A stretch of 64,000 nt of DNA from Carnobacterium alterfunditum DSM 5972 (GTDB taxonomy: Bacteria; Bacillota; Bacilli; Lactobacillales; Carnobacteriaceae): positions 1,116,001-1,180,000 of the forward strand of contig NZ_JQLG01000004.1 in NCBI RefSeq assembly GCF_000744115.1, given 5' to 3'. Shown one piece after another: positions 8,750-21,842 of this stretch (positions within the stretch are counted from its first letter, which is position 1; each line of letters opens with the position of its first letter). The notes beneath the pieces are model-generated. The model was not told the DNA's origin, ran no database searches, and saw only the letters and a program-made list of their open reading frames with translations. The position numbers and the translations under genes were made by a program.

Positions 8750-8779
8750 ATTATAACGAAGAAAAAATAGTCTTGTCAA
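8750..8779 (-). promoter_or_regulatory. rpmH promoter
   Basis: Consensus TTGACA (8774-8779 on the minus strand) and TATAAT (8750-8755) are 18 bp apart, about 70 bp before the rpmH start. This is among the best promoter matches in the window, fitting a ribosomal protein gene. Confidence 0.8.
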
Positions 8780-8937
8780 ACGTATTACCCCTATTTTTAT
8801 TCATTCACTTATGTATGATAGCATATTTTCACTTATTATGAAACAATCTTTTGCAAATTCTTTTTACACAGCATCATTCTTTTCTTTTTTATTAAGACTT
8901 ACTAAGAATTCCTGCCTTTTTTTTATTTAAAATAAAG

Positions 8938-9247
8938 ATATCCACAAGGGTATAAAGTTATGCACACGCCTGGGGAATAGTTTTTTCAGGCTTTTGTTAT
9001 CCTCAAGTTATCACCTGGTTATCCACAAATGAACACGGTGTGCAAAAACGTTATCCACTCCTCCTTTAAAAATGTGCATAACTCTGTTTTAGGCTGGTGC
9101 GTCAGTTTAACTCAGTTGATAGTTATCCACAAAAATCCAGATTTAGTTGTTATTAAATAAAGTTATCCACTGCTGTTTTTCGCCTGTGTATAACTTTATT
9201 TACAGGCAGTGTATAATTTTTCTTTTAAAAAAACTACTTGTGGAAAA
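8938..9247. other. oriC, upstream DnaA-box cluster
   Basis: Between rpmH and dnaA there are perfect DnaA boxes TTATCCACA at 9019-9027 and 9123-9131. Close variants lie at 8938 (ATATCCACA), 8958 (TTATGCACA), 8997 (TTATCCTCA), 9051 and 9163 (TTATCCACT), and inverted at 9073 (TGTGCATAA) and 9185 (TGTGTATAA). This matches the upstream (incA/incB-like) half of a Bacillus-type bipartite origin. The same boxes probably autoregulate dnaA. Confidence 0.9.
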
Positions 9248-9301
9248 CTTTTTAAAAAAGTGCTAAACTGACATAGACACATTTTATAAGGAGGTTCTCT
9301 T

Positions 9302-10639
9302 TTGGACGATCTACAAACACTATGGAATTTTTTAAAAGAAAAATTTAAAGAATCGCTATCCAAAGTTAGCTACGATACGTGGATAGAAAGTGCTAGTCCA
9401 ATACGTATCACAGATAACAACATTATTATTGAAGTCCCTTCTTCTTTGCATAAAGAATATTGGGAAAATAACTTAGCTACCCGAATCGTTGAAAATATTT
9501 ATGAATACTCCAGTCGAGAAATTTCTCCGTTATTTGTTATTAAAAATGAGCAAGAAACATCTACACTTGCCAATAATAATCTTCGTAATGAAGTTCCTAA
9601 AAAAAACTGGTTTAAAAAAGATATTCAATTAAATACAAAGTATACTTTTGATACCTTTGTTATAGGTAAAGGAAATCAAATGGCTCATGCTGCTGCTTTA
9701 GTCGTTGCCGAAGAACCTGGAACAATCTATAATCCCTTATTTTTCTATGGTGGAGTTGGACTTGGAAAAACCCATTTGATGCATGCTATAGGTCACCAAA
9801 TGTTGCTGCTGAATCCTGATGCACGGGTAAAATATGTCAGTAGTGAAACATTTGCAAATGACTTTATAAATTCCATTCAAAATAAAACACAAGAAAAATT
9901 TAGGAATGAATATCGCAGTGTTGACTTGCTTTTAGTAGATGATATTCAGTTTTTTGCAGATAAAGAAGGAACTCAAGAAGAATTTTTCCATACATTTAAT
10001 GCCTTATATGATGACCGAAAACAAATCGTATTGACGAGTGATCGTTTGCCAAACGAAATTCCTAAACTGCAAGAACGGTTGGTCTCAAGATTCGCATGGG
10101 GATTATCAGTAGACATTACGCCTCCAGATTTAGAGACGCGGATTGCGATCCTAAGAAAAAAAGCCAATGCTGAACGGTTAGAAATTCCAGGCGACACTTT
10201 AAGTTATATAGCTGGTCAAATTGATTCAAATATTAGAGAATTAGAAGGTGCGTTGGTTCGTGTTCAAGCTTATGCAGCTATTGAAAGTCGTGATATTACT
10301 ACTAGTTTGGCTGCGGATGCATTGAAAAGTATGTTACCTTCAGCAAAACCAACGACACTTACTATTCTTGATGTTCAACATGCTGTCAGCAAATATTATC
10401 AATTATCGATCGCTGATCTTAAAGGTAAAAAGCGTATTAAATCAATTGTTTTACCAAGACAAATCGCCATGTATTTATCTCGTGAACTTACATCAAATTC
10501 GTTACCTAAAATCGGTGCTGAATTTGGCGGGAAAGATCATACAACAGTTATTCATGCTTATGAAAAAATCGTTCATGCTTTAACAAAGGATGAACAGTTA
10601 AAACAAGAAATAACCGATTTAAAGAAAAAATTAATGTAG
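9302..10639 (+). CDS. dnaA: Chromosomal replication initiator DnaA
   Basis: 445 residues, starting at TTG 9302 nine bases after AAGGAGG. Domain I (about 1-80) begins with the usual [15 protein letters not shown] short linker follows. The AAA+ domain has Walker [10 protein letters not shown] (about residue 150) and Walker [10 protein letters not shown]. The C-terminal domain IV carries the DnaA-box recognition signature [11 protein letters not shown]. DnaA binds the boxes on both sides of its own gene and opens the origin. An unusual start codon is common in this gene. Fully intact. Confidence 0.98.
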   Translation: MDDLQTLWNFLKEKFKESLSKVSYDTWIESASPIRITDNNIIIEVPSSLHKEYWENNLATRIVENIYEYSSREISPLFVIKNEQETSTLANNNLRNEVPKKNWFKKDIQLNTKYTFDTFVIGKGNQMAHAAALVVAEEPGTIYNPLFFYGGVGLGKTHLMHAIGHQMLLLNPDARVKYVSSETFANDFINSIQNKTQEKFRNEYRSVDLLLVDDIQFFADKEGTQEEFFHTFNALYDDRKQIVLTSDRLPNEIPKLQERLVSRFAWGLSVDITPPDLETRIAILRKKANAERLEIPGDTLSYIAGQIDSNIRELEGALVRVQAYAAIESRDITTSLAADALKSMLPSAKPTTLTILDVQHAVSKYYQLSIADLKGKKRIKSIVLPRQIAMYLSRELTSNSLPKIGAEFGGKDHTTVIHAYEKIVHALTKDEQLKQEITDLKKKLM

Positions 10640-10654
10640 CTTTTTATTTTACAC

Positions 10655-10776
10655 ATGTGTATAACTAATAGAGTTATCCTTTTTTTATCAACAGGTTATC
10701 CACATGTGTAAAACCATTTAAATAAAAAGATCATCATTGTTTTCCACAGTATCCACAAGCCCTACTACTATTACTA
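10655..10776. other. oriC, unwinding region with DnaA boxes and DnaA-trios
   Basis: Boxes lie at 10655 (TGTGTATAA, inverted), 10696-10704 (TTATCCACA), 10740 (TTTTCCACA) and 10749 (GTATCCACA). Immediately after the last box comes a short GC stretch and then CTACTACTATTACTA at 10762-10776. This is the arrangement of the basal unwinding system of Bacillus subtilis, where repeated trinucleotides (DnaA-trios) guide DnaA onto single strands. The unwinding site is therefore predicted just right of 10760. Confidence 0.85.
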
Positions 10777-10821
10777 AAAGAACTTATAACATAAATTAAA
10801 CTATCTCTGGAGGTAAAATTA

Positions 10822-11964
10822 ATGAAATTTACAATAAAACGAAGTGCCTTTTTAAAAAGCCTAGCTGATGTTCAGCGTGCAATTTCTTCTAGAACAACCA
10901 TTCCAATATTGACTGGATTAAAAATCATTGCAAATGATGAAGGGTTAACCTTAACTGGTAGTGATTCAGATATTTCGATCGAAGCTTTTATTCCTATTTC
11001 AGAAGAAGAAAATCTTTTAACGATTGAAAAAACTGGTGGAATTGTTTTACAAGCACGCTTTTTTAGTGAAATCGTAAAAAAACTACCTGAAGAAACGATG
11101 ACGATTGAAATACTAGATCATTTTCAAGCATTGATTACTTCAGCAACAGCTTCATTTACTATTAACGGCTTAGATCCAAATAATTACCCTCATTTGCCGA
11201 TCATTGATACGTCAGAGTCATTTACCTTACCGGTAAATTTATTTAAACAAGTTATTGGACAAACGGTTATTGCTATTTCAACGCATGAGAGCCGTCCAAT
11301 ATTAACAGGTGTGAATATTGTGATTGAAAACGGCAAATTTTTAGCCGTTGCTACAGATAGTCATCGTTTAAGTCAACGTGTGATTCCTATTGAAATGAAT
11401 GATGAACAAGCATCTAAAAAATACAATATTATTATTCCAGGTAAGAGTTTGATTGAATTATCTCGTACGTTAGATGAAACATCAGACACTATTGAAATGA
11501 TGATCACTGAAAACCAAGTTTTATTTAAATCAGAAAACATGTATTTTTATTCTCGCTTACTTGAAGGGTATTATCCTGATACCAAGCGTTTGATTCCTGA
11601 TAATTCTTCAACAGAGATCAGTTTCAATGCTAGTGCTTTATTGGGTTCTATTGAACGGGCTTCTTTACTTTCACATGAAGGAAAAAATAACGTTGTTAAA
11701 ATCACTATCAATCCTGATTTAATTGAAATTTCAGGTAATTCACCTGATGTTGGTAATGTTAAAGAAGAATTAGATTATCTGTCCGTTGAAGGAGAGCCGA
11801 TCGAACTTTCATTTAACCCTGATTATATGAAAGACGCATTGAGAACTTTTGGCCAAACGGATATAAAAATTAAATTCACCTCTCCAGTCCGTCCTTTTAT
11901 CTTGGTTCCAAGTGAAAATGGACAAGATTTTATTCAATTGATCACTCCTGTTCGAACTTTTTAA
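10822..11964 (+). CDS. dnaN: DNA polymerase III beta subunit (sliding clamp)
   Basis: 380 residues, three repeated clamp domains, normal length. The N-terminus MKFTIKRSAFLKSLADVQRAIS and the C-terminus FIQLITPVRTF are typical. Two clamps form a ring that tethers polymerase to DNA. GGAGG lies nine bases before ATG 10822. It follows dnaA after the origin unwinding region and has its own terminator. No anomalies. Confidence 0.98.
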   Translation: MKFTIKRSAFLKSLADVQRAISSRTTIPILTGLKIIANDEGLTLTGSDSDISIEAFIPISEEENLLTIEKTGGIVLQARFFSEIVKKLPEETMTIEILDHFQALITSATASFTINGLDPNNYPHLPIIDTSESFTLPVNLFKQVIGQTVIAISTHESRPILTGVNIVIENGKFLAVATDSHRLSQRVIPIEMNDEQASKKYNIIIPGKSLIELSRTLDETSDTIEMMITENQVLFKSENMYFYSRLLEGYYPDTKRLIPDNSSTEISFNASALLGSIERASLLSHEGKNNVVKITINPDLIEISGNSPDVGNVKEELDYLSVEGEPIELSFNPDYMKDALRTFGQTDIKIKFTSPVRPFILVPSENGQDFIQLITPVRTF

Positions 11965-11977
11965 AGATCAAACAGTT

Positions 11978-12018
11978 AAAAACCACTTTTCATGCAATTG
12001 AAAAGTGGTTTTTTTTTA
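11978..12018 (+). terminator. Terminator after dnaN
   Basis: AACCACTTTTC and GAAAAGTGGTT form a hairpin followed by eight T. It separates dnaN from the yaaA transcript. Confidence 0.85.
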
Positions 12019-12129
12019 TTGTGCTTCAAATCAGCATGATATTTTCGTTTTAAGCAATTATGGAAGCTTTAAGGTCTTTTTTTATCTTTTAGCTAAAATC
12101 GATAATAGTAGGGTTATTTTTAGATTCAG

Positions 12130-12158
12130 TTGTATTATTGGCTAAAAGATAGTATAAT
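12130..12158 (+). promoter_or_regulatory. yaaA-recF-gyrBA promoter
   Basis: TTGTAT and TATAAT with a 17-bp spacer. Downstream (12181-12203) the leader has a 10-bp perfect hairpin, ATGCGTGGAT/ATCCACGCAT, which may stabilise or attenuate the message. Confidence 0.65.
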
Positions 12159-12229
12159 AAGAAGAATAAGCAGCAGTGTGATGCGTGGATTATATCCACG
12201 CATATTTTAATGAAAAGTAGGTGAAAAAG

Positions 12230-12480
12230 ATGAAAAAAACAATTAAAATCAATCGTGAATTTATTACATTAGGACAACTTTTAAAACATGTAAATATTAT
12301 TAGCAGCGGCGGAATGGCTAAATGGTACTTGGCTGAACACACAGTACTTGTCGATACTGAAATTGAAAATCGTAGAGGTAAAAAACTTTATCCTGGTTCA
12401 GTCGTTGAAATACCAAATGAAGGAACTTATTTTATCCAATCAGAAGAGGCTTCTACTGAATCAATTGAGGACAAAAAATA

Positions 12481-12481
<1 letters not shown>
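12230..12481 (+). CDS. yaaA: S4-domain protein YaaA
   Basis: 83 residues from ATG 12230; the GTG nine bases earlier lies in the ribosome site (AGTAGGTG), so the ATG is preferred. A short RNA-binding S4-like protein always found between dnaN and recF in Firmicutes; it contains the conserved GGMAKWYLAEHTVLVD stretch. Its precise role is not established; a link to ribosome assembly has been proposed. Its stop shares one base with the recF start (TAATG), so translation is coupled. Confidence 0.93.
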
Positions 12482-15542
<3,061 letters not shown>

Positions 15543-15565
15543 TCCAATTAGGAGGACAATAAAAA

Positions 15566-18145
15566 ATGGCTGAAGAATTTAAAGAAAATATAAAAAATAT
15601 TGAATTAAGCCATGAAATGCGCACGTCATTCCTTGATTATGCAATGAGTGTTATTGTAGCGCGCGCATTGCCTGATGTACGAGATGGTTTAAAACCAGTA
15701 CATCGTCGTATTTTATATGGTATGAGCGAATTAGGTGTAACACCGGATAAATCTCACAAAAAATCAGCACGTATCGTTGGGGATGTTATGGGTAAATACC
15801 ATCCTCATGGAGATAGTGCGATTTATGAATCAATGGTTCGGATGGCACAAACTTGGAGCTACCGTTATCCGTTAGTCGATGGTCACGGAAACTTTGGGTC
15901 AGTGGATGGCGATGGAGCTGCAGCAATGCGTTATACTGAAGCTAGGATGACAAAAATGGCATTAGAAATGCTGCGCGATATCAATAAAGATACGATTGAT
16001 TACCATGACAATTACGATGGATCAGAACGTGAACCAGATGTTTTACCGGCTCGCTTTCCAAATCTACTCGTAAATGGAGTTACAGGGATTGCTGTTGGTA
16101 TGGCCACTAATATCCCACCCCACAACTTATCTGAGGTTATCTCGGCATTGCACATTTTAATGAATGATCCAGATGCAACAACTGCTGATTTAATGGAAGC
16201 TATACCTGGTCCTGATTTTCCAACTGGTGGATTAGTAATGGGTAAATCTGGTATCAGAAAAGCCTATGAAACAGGTAAAGGTTCGATTATGGTTCGAGCT
16301 AAAGTTGAAATCGAAATACAAAAAAATGGCAAAGAACGCATTATCGTGCATGAACTGCCTTACATGGTAAATAAAGCAAGATTAGTGGAACGTATCGCTG
16401 ACTTGGCTAGAGACAAACGAATTGAAGGCATAACCGATTTAGCCGATGAATCCGACCGAGACGGTATGCGCGTTGTAATCGACGTTAGACGCGATGTTAG
16501 CGCAAGTGTAGTCTTGAATAATTTATATAAATTAACGTCCCTTCAAACATCATTTGGTTTTAACATGCTAGCTATTGTTAATGGTGTTCCGAAAGTATTA
16601 AGTTTAAAATCCATTCTTGAAGAATATTTAAAACATCAAGAAGTTGTCATTCGTAGAAGAACAGCTTACGATAAACGCAAGGCTGAAGCGCGGGCACACA
16701 TCTTAGAAGGTTTAAGAATTGCTTTAGATCATATTGATGAAATCATTCGCCTTATCCGTGGTTCAAAAACGGGAGATATCGCTAAAACGGCTTTGATTGA
16801 AACATATGGTTTATCAGAGAAACAAGCCCAAGCTATTTTAGATATGCGAATGGTTCGATTAACTGGTTTAGAGCGTGATAAAATCGAATCAGAATATACC
16901 GAATTGATGGCTTTGATTGCAGATATGGCTGATATTTTAGCTAAACCGGAACGGATACACACGATTATTGAAACAGAGCTTCTTGAAGTACAAGAAAAAT
17001 TTGGGGATGCTCGACGTACAGAGTTATTAGTAGGAGAAGTTCTAAGTCTTGAAGATGAAGATTTGATCGAAGAGGAAGACATTGTTATTACTTTGACAAG
17101 CAAAGGATATATCAAACGTCTTCCAAGTTCTGAATTCAAATCGCAAAGACGTGGTGGACGCGGCATACAAGGAATGGGAGTTCATGATGATGATTTCATT
17201 GAAACTTTGGTCTCTTGTTCAACGCATGATACATTGTTGTTCTTTACGAATAACGGTAAAGTTTACCGTTCGAAAGGATACGAAATTCCGGAGTATGGCC
17301 GTACAGCTAAAGGAATTCCAGTCATTAACTTGTTAGGTATCGACTCTGGAGAAACCGTCCAAGCTGTCATAAATGTTAGAGGAGAGTCTGAAGAAGGACT
17401 TTATCTGTTCTTTACAACTCGCCTTGGAACAGTTAAAAGAACGGATGTAAAAGCCTTTTCTAATATCCGAAGTAATGGCCTAAAAGCTATTGTATTAAAA
17501 GAAAATGACGAATTGATGTCTGTTTCTGTAACCAAAGGAGACCAGAATATCATTATTGGAACACATTTGGGTTACGCTGTAAGCTTCCATGAAAATGATG
17601 TTCGAAATATGGGTAGAACTGCTGGTGGTGTTCGTGGTATCCGATTAAGAGAAAATGATTATGTTATCGGAGTAGACCTGTTAAAAGAGGATTCTGAAGT
17701 TCTGATCATTACAGAAAAAGGATACGGTAAACGAACTAAAGCAAGCGAATATGCTATTAAAGGCCGTGGCGGAAAAGGAATCAAAACAGCTAATATTACA
17801 AGTAAAAATGGTAACTTAGCTGGTTTAACAACCGTCAGAGGTGATGAAGATATTATGTTGATAACAAATACGGGTGTTATTATTCGTTTTAGTGTTTCAG
17901 CAGTATCACAAACGGGTCGTGCAACATTAGGTGTACGCGTTATTCGAGTAGCTGAAGATGTAAAAGTTTCAACTATGGCAAAAGTAGATGCAAAAGTCAT
18001 AGATGATGAAATAGATGAAGCAGGGATTGTTTCTGAATTACCAGCTACCGAAGATAAGGCATTAAATGAATCAAGCCAAGAAGTTGAAAGTGTCGATGAT
18101 TCTGAGAATGATGCAGAAGAAGGCACCGACTCAACAGAAGAATAA
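15566..18145 (+). CDS. gyrA: DNA gyrase subunit A
   Basis: 859 residues. Cleaves and rejoins DNA; the catalytic Tyr is Y123 in [10 protein letters not shown]. The quinolone-resistance region ([10 protein letters not shown]) keeps Ser84 and Glu88, the susceptible form. The C-terminal beta-pinwheel has the GyrA box QRRGGRG. The last roughly 50 residues form an acidic tail (rich in E, D, S) that is longer than in some relatives. A GGAGG site precedes the ATG. It ends the recF-gyr operon, and its terminator has been hit by an ISL3 element. Confidence 0.98.
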   Translation: MAEEFKENIKNIELSHEMRTSFLDYAMSVIVARALPDVRDGLKPVHRRILYGMSELGVTPDKSHKKSARIVGDVMGKYHPHGDSAIYESMVRMAQTWSYRYPLVDGHGNFGSVDGDGAAAMRYTEARMTKMALEMLRDINKDTIDYHDNYDGSEREPDVLPARFPNLLVNGVTGIAVGMATNIPPHNLSEVISALHILMNDPDATTADLMEAIPGPDFPTGGLVMGKSGIRKAYETGKGSIMVRAKVEIEIQKNGKERIIVHELPYMVNKARLVERIADLARDKRIEGITDLADESDRDGMRVVIDVRRDVSASVVLNNLYKLTSLQTSFGFNMLAIVNGVPKVLSLKSILEEYLKHQEVVIRRRTAYDKRKAEARAHILEGLRIALDHIDEIIRLIRGSKTGDIAKTALIETYGLSEKQAQAILDMRMVRLTGLERDKIESEYTELMALIADMADILAKPERIHTIIETELLEVQEKFGDARRTELLVGEVLSLEDEDLIEEEDIVITLTSKGYIKRLPSSEFKSQRRGGRGIQGMGVHDDDFIETLVSCSTHDTLLFFTNNGKVYRSKGYEIPEYGRTAKGIPVINLLGIDSGETVQAVINVRGESEEGLYLFFTTRLGTVKRTDVKAFSNIRSNGLKAIVLKENDELMSVSVTKGDQNIIIGTHLGYAVSFHENDVRNMGRTAGGVRGIRLRENDYVIGVDLLKEDSEVLIITEKGYGKRTKASEYAIKGRGGKGIKTANITSKNGNLAGLTTVRGDEDIMLITNTGVIIRFSVSAVSQTGRATLGVRVIRVAEDVKVSTMAKVDAKVIDDEIDEAGIVSELPATEDKALNESSQEVESVDDSENDAEEGTDSTEE

Positions 18146-18194
18146 AAAATTATCAAAAAGAGGCTGGGATATAAACTAGCTGAGAATAAGAAAT

Positions 18195-18236
18195 AGGGAC
18201 TGTTTATCAGGAAACTGATACACAGTCCCTTTTTTT
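18195..18236 (+). terminator. Terminator after gyrA
   Basis: AGGGACTGT and ACAGTCCCT form a hairpin with a seven-T tail. The T tail plus G (18230-18237) is the left target duplication of the ISL3 element, so the element landed exactly in the terminator and preserved it. Confidence 0.85.
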
Positions 18237-18343
18237 GGGCTCTACGTCAAATGGTGTGGATGAGCTAAATTTAGTTGGAAATAACGTCTTGTTTAAGCAG
18301 CGTGAGAGAATCTTCTCGCGCTGCTTTTTTTTGCTCTGATTTG

Positions 18344-19303
18344 TCAAATTAAGCTAGACAAAATATCTTCACTCATGTAACTCAAAAATACTTCCAATGG
18401 TGTTTGATACTTCAATGATTTTCTTGGAATATTATTTCTCTTGTCTGCAACGGAGGAAACAAACGATTGGTCGACTTGATTAAAGTCCATTTCTTTTGGT
18501 AAGCCATCTTTTCGTAGCAAACCATTCGAATTTTCATTCAAAGCGCGTTGTGAAGGTGTTCCAGGATCTGCGAAATAAATAGCAACATCATGTTGGTTGC
18601 ATATTGATTTCCAGTTAGAAAATTCTTTTCCACAATCAAACGTTATGGAGTGGAATAAATTTCTTGGAATGACTTGAAACCAGCGATTCATAGCTAGTTC
18701 AATATCACTGGCCTTGCGTCCCTTGGGTTTCAAGGTAATAATGACTTTCGACAAACGTTCCACTAACGTTATGACCGCACTTTTATGTTGGACACCTACA
18801 ATGGTGTCGCCTTCTATATGGCCAAATTCTTTATTGAATTGAGGGTAGTCTTTCTCTCTTTCTGCGATATTCCGCTTGAAAGCTTGTTTTCCTCGACGTT
18901 CTTTATGACCATTTGGCTTTCTTTTACCCTTCATTGGGAGTGTCGTTTCATCAAAGATTTTTTCTTTGAATTGGCGGTAAAGGGTACGGACAGAACACTT
19001 AATGGGCTCTTCCGCCCGACCGATAATGACATCAGGAGTCCAACCTTGAGCGACTTTATCTTTAATGTAGGCCTGTTGTTGCTTTGGGAGAACGATTCTG
19101 TGACGCCCACAATGTTTTTTATTTTCCTTATACTGTTGGTAATACTCAAGGGCCGTATGGCCTTCTTTTAAGAAGTTAATGACGGCATAAATGGGTGTAC
19201 GAGTTCGGTTTAAATAGATGGCTATTTTGGCAACTGAGATATTTTGGTGGTAATAAGATTCTATCATCACTAGCTCATCCGTGGTAAGATGTGTGTAGGT
19301 CAT
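18344..19303 (-). CDS. IS30-family transposase
   Basis: 319 residues. An N-terminal HTH_38-type region (TYTHLTTDELVMIESYYHQN...SVAKIAIYLNRTRTPI) is followed by a DDE core with EGDTIVGV, ITFDCGKEFSNW and NENSNGLLRKDG. Intact, so the copy may be active. Its stop lies at the IS boundary. A diverged paralogue is at 63130. The C-terminal end (LSSLI) is a few residues different from the usual IS30 end but not truncated in an obvious way. Confidence 0.93.
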   Translation of the reverse strand: MTYTHLTTDELVMIESYYHQNISVAKIAIYLNRTRTPIYAVINFLKEGHTALEYYQQYKENKKHCGRHRIVLPKQQQAYIKDKVAQGWTPDVIIGRAEEPIKCSVRTLYRQFKEKIFDETTLPMKGKRKPNGHKERRGKQAFKRNIAEREKDYPQFNKEFGHIEGDTIVGVQHKSAVITLVERLSKVIITLKPKGRKASDIELAMNRWFQVIPRNLFHSITFDCGKEFSNWKSICNQHDVAIYFADPGTPSQRALNENSNGLLRKDGLPKEMDFNQVDQSFVSSVADKRNNIPRKSLKYQTPLEVFLSYMSEDILSSLI

Positions 19304-19387
19304 TCGTGATCACTCCTATGTCTTCTTTTGTCGGAAATACATTTTGAGTGTACCACGAATGGCTTTTTTATTTGTCTAGCTTAATTT
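18346..19387 (-). mobile_element. IS30-family insertion sequence inside the ISL3 element
   Basis: Terminal inverted repeat AAATTAAGCTAGACAAA at 18346-18362 and its complement at 19371-19387. Length about 1.04 kb, one transposase gene. It was inserted at the stop codon of the ISL3 transposase: the TAA now reads one base of the IS, while joining the flanks would give TAG or similar. Nesting order is thus ISL3 first, IS30 second. Confidence 0.88.
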
Positions 19388-20679
19388 TACAATCGGCGTG
19401 CTTTAAAACTAATCAAAATACGACATCTAAAGTTCTGAAAATTCCGATAACCATAAGCAACCCGTTTGATGACTTTTATTTTATTGATTGACCCTTCTAA
19501 AGCACCGTTAGAATAGGGATACATAAAAGTATGTTTTATCCTAGGCAAGTGTTTACGCAGGGTTTTAAGGGCAGTCTGCATAAAAGGAGATAACTCTTTA
19601 GGAGAAGCCTTAAGTACAAGGTTTTTAAACCCTTTATAGTCATTTTTTTTAGAATAATAAAGAAGATTTTGATACAAATCATACGTCGCTTTAAGAGTCT
19701 CGTCGAGCGTAAGTAGGTAGTCGATGATTTCTGTATTCGGTAAAGGTTTTTTAAAGAGTCGTTGATAGCGGTAATCCTTAAAATTTAAGTCGTCTGAATC
19801 CTTTAACAGGAGTTGCCAGTACCTTTTAAATTTTCTGTAATTCTTTAAATCTTCTGAATTAGAGGTATGGAATTGTTTCATTGTTTGAACTCTGGTTTGA
19901 TTCAACGAGCGTGATATCAACTGAACGATATGGAAACGGTCAATGATCACTTTAGCATTAGGAAAGAGATCTTTAACTAATGTAAAGTAGGCCGCGTTCA
20001 TGTCTACGACAATCGTTTTTACGTTCATCCTCGTCTTATAGGGATAGCGAAGAAAGTGACGGCGTAAAGCTAGTAGCAGCCGAGTTGGCAAGATATCGAT
20101 TGGTTCATGTGTGTCTGCATTCGAATAAATAAAGCTCATTTTTCCTTCGACGTTTTTAACGGATTGAAATTCATCGAAAGAGAGGTGTTGCGGCAAGGAT
20201 TTGAAGGTATTTTTAACAGACTGATTGAGTTGTTTCAAGACTCTGTCTACAGTGGTAGGAGAAACAAAATGCCGTTTAGACAGGTCTTTTATAGAAATAG
20301 TGTCGGCTAATTCAACCGCGATAGACTGTTTGACCCGTTTAGCGATGAAGCAACCTTCTTCAATTTCAGGAGAACGTGCAACAAAGGTAACACCGCATGC
20401 TCTACAAAGAAACCGCTGCTTCTTTAATCGAATAGACGTTGCATAATGAGTCGAACTGACCCATTTAACCCTAGAGGTTAAATACCCATTCTTTACAATA
20501 GAGTAGGCGTGGTTCTTCATCCCACAACACTCACAGTGAGTGGGTTTGTACGTTAAAGTGGCATAGAAAACTTTTGATCTGAACCCTTTGATTCGTTTCT
20601 CCTCGCAAAATTTTTCATCAAAAAAGATATTTTTATCTTTTAAATCAAGTGCAGTTCGGATACAATTATTATGAGACAT
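19387..20679 (-). CDS. ISL3-family transposase
   Basis: 430 residues, the family's usual length. N-terminal zinc-ribbon with CxxC pairs (HCECCGMKNH and RFLCRACGVTF), then an HTH, then the DDE_Tnp_ISL3 core (DEFQSVKNVEGKMSFIY, VVDMNAAYFTLVKDLFPNA, SNGALEGSINKIKVIKR). Starts at ATG 20679 after AGGAAA. Its last codon abuts the nested IS30, which supplies part of the stop codon, so the protein appears complete. It could act in trans on the short elements with similar ends in this window. Confidence 0.93.
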   Translation of the reverse strand: MSHNNCIRTALDLKDKNIFFDEKFCEEKRIKGFRSKVFYATLTYKPTHCECCGMKNHAYSIVKNGYLTSRVKWVSSTHYATSIRLKKQRFLCRACGVTFVARSPEIEEGCFIAKRVKQSIAVELADTISIKDLSKRHFVSPTTVDRVLKQLNQSVKNTFKSLPQHLSFDEFQSVKNVEGKMSFIYSNADTHEPIDILPTRLLLALRRHFLRYPYKTRMNVKTIVVDMNAAYFTLVKDLFPNAKVIIDRFHIVQLISRSLNQTRVQTMKQFHTSNSEDLKNYRKFKRYWQLLLKDSDDLNFKDYRYQRLFKKPLPNTEIIDYLLTLDETLKATYDLYQNLLYYSKKNDYKGFKNLVLKASPKELSPFMQTALKTLRKHLPRIKHTFMYPYSNGALEGSINKIKVIKRVAYGYRNFQNFRCRILISFKARRL

Positions 20680-20820
20680 ATGAATTTTCCTTTCTAGTGG
20701 GTTGTCGTGACTTTATTCTAACTGGAAAATTCATTTGTTTCTATTTTTTTATAAAAAAATAGGTGCGAATGAATTTCTTCATCCACACCAAAAATTATAC
20801 AGCCTTTTTTTGTTATATCC

Positions 20821-21024
20821 ATCGATTGTCTGAAAAATGGTGTTGGTGTTCTAAAAGAAATTTCTTCTGGAATAACGGATTTGCTTGTGGAGAGCCATGG
20901 AAGCGCCTGGAGCCTTTGGTCTTCCAGGCTTGAATTCTTTACATGGCTACAAGCAACTCCTATTCCGTCAGAAATTTAAAGTGAGTAGTCAAACGGATCT
21001 ATGAATATCAAAAATTATAGTCTC
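20821..21024 (+). repeat. ISL3-end palindromic element, copy B (short form)
   Basis: Starts ATCGATTGTCTGAAAAATGG. It has both arms (GAAATTTCTTCTGGAATAAC and CAACTCCTATTCCGTCAG) but lacks the inner AATCGCTAAAGCG hairpin of copies A, C, D and E. It ends with a CAAAAATTATAG motif. It lies 16 bp from the ISL3 right end and head-to-tail with copy C. Confidence 0.65.
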
Positions 21025-21026
21025 AT

Positions 21027-21284
21027 ATCGATTGTTTAAAAAAAGTGTTGGTGTTCAAAAAGAAATTTCTTCTGGAATAACGGATTTGCTTGTGGAGAGC
21101 CATGGAAGCGCCTGAAGCCTTTGGTCTTCCAGGCTTTCAATCCTCAAATAGAGCTTAATCGCTAAAGCGTTAAAGCTCTATAATTCGCATTGAATTCTCT
21201 ACATGGCTACAAGCAACTCCTATTCCTTCAGAAATTCCAGGTAAGTGATCAAATTGATCTATAACTTTTTGATAAAAAAAGTTA
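21027..21284 (+). repeat. ISL3-end palindromic element, copy C
   Basis: Begins ATCGATTGTTTAAAAAAAGT, then carries the left arm, an inner hairpin (GCTTAATCGCTAAAGCG region), and the right arm. The right end is degenerate, so its boundary is approximate. Same orientation as copy B. Together B and C fill most of the space upstream of the rpsF promoter. Confidence 0.65.
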
Positions 21285-21374
21285 AAGGTATTACAGTCAA
21301 TCGCATGCTCATTTTGGATTTTATAATTGTGATCAAACCGAATTTTTTTAAATATTTAAAACGCAATTCAGGTA

Positions 21375-21466
21375 TTGATGTTCATAATAAAACATGCTAT
21401 ACTGAACGGACGTGAGTAATCTAATGAATATTCAATAGGTTACTCTCCTTGCTCTGTAAAAAGAGC
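21375..21466 (+). promoter_or_regulatory. rpsF-ssb-rpsR promoter and structured leader
   Basis: TTGATG (21375) and TATACT (21398) with a 17-bp spacer. The leader then holds two hairpins: GAGTAATC with GGTTACTC (about 21413-21445), and GCTCT with AGAGC (about 21451-21466). Firmicutes S6 operons often have an autoregulatory S6:S18 leader. Whether this is one is an inference; I did not match its consensus. Confidence 0.6.
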
Positions 21467-21494
21467 CAAAGTCCATAAGGAGGTGACAGTCAAG

Positions 21495-21794
21495 ATGAGT
21501 AAAGCAGCAAAATACGAAATTTTATACATTATCCGTCCAAACATCGATGAAGCTGAAAAAACAGCTTTAGTTGAACGCTTTGACACTATTTTAAAAGATA
21601 ATGGTGCTGAAATCACTGAATCTAAAGACTGGTCGAAACGTCGTTTTGCTTACGAAATTAAAGATTTCCACGAAGGAATCTATCATATCGTAAAACTTAC
21701 TGCTAATGATGCAGCTGCAATTAACGAATTCGATCGTTTATCTAAAATCAGTTCTGATATTCTGCGTCATATGACAACTAGAGAAGAAGACTAA
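21495..21794 (+). CDS. rpsF: Ribosomal protein S6
   Basis: 99 residues from ATG 21495; AAGGAGGTGA lies eight bases upstream, and the GTG start at 21483 would be inside it. Begins [20 protein letters not shown] with the [11 protein letters not shown] motif of S6. Component of the small ribosomal subunit; with S18 it forms a heterodimer. First gene of rpsF-ssb-rpsR. Confidence 0.97.
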   Translation: MSKAAKYEILYIIRPNIDEAEKTALVERFDTILKDNGAEITESKDWSKRRFAYEIKDFHEGIYHIVKLTANDAAAINEFDRLSKISSDILRHMTTREED

Positions 21795-21802
21795 GCAAAA
21801 AA

Positions 21803-21818
21803 TGTTTCACATGAAACA
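21803..21818. promoter_or_regulatory. parS-like site 1
   Basis: TGTTTCACATGAAACA matches the bacterial parS consensus TGTTTCACGTGAAACA with one change. It sits in a longer palindrome with A and T flanks between rpsF and ssb, and might also act as a weak hairpin. Predicted ParB binding site. Confidence 0.75.
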
Positions 21819-21842
21819 TTTTTATCGGAAGGAGTGGGCAAT

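Larger units (their letters stand above)
18238..20804 (-). mobile_element. ISL3-family insertion sequence carrying a nested IS30
   Basis: Ends are GGCTCTACGTCAAATGGTGT (18238) and the reverse complement of GGCTGTATAATTTTTGGTGT (ending 20804), a degenerate inverted repeat typical of ISL3. It is flanked by the perfect 8-bp direct repeat TTTTTTTG (18230-18237 and 20805-20812), the duplication size of this family. Without the IS30 insert it is about 1.53 kb. One transposase gene on the minus strand. Confidence 0.9.

Noticed and set aside
16729-17166. 145-codon minus-strand frame within gyrA (also 17659-18156).
   Set aside because: Antisense shadow of the conserved gyrase frame.
21834-21842. GTG 21834 as ssb start.
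   Set aside because: It lies inside the ribosome site, and GTG 21843 gives the standard SSB N-terminus.
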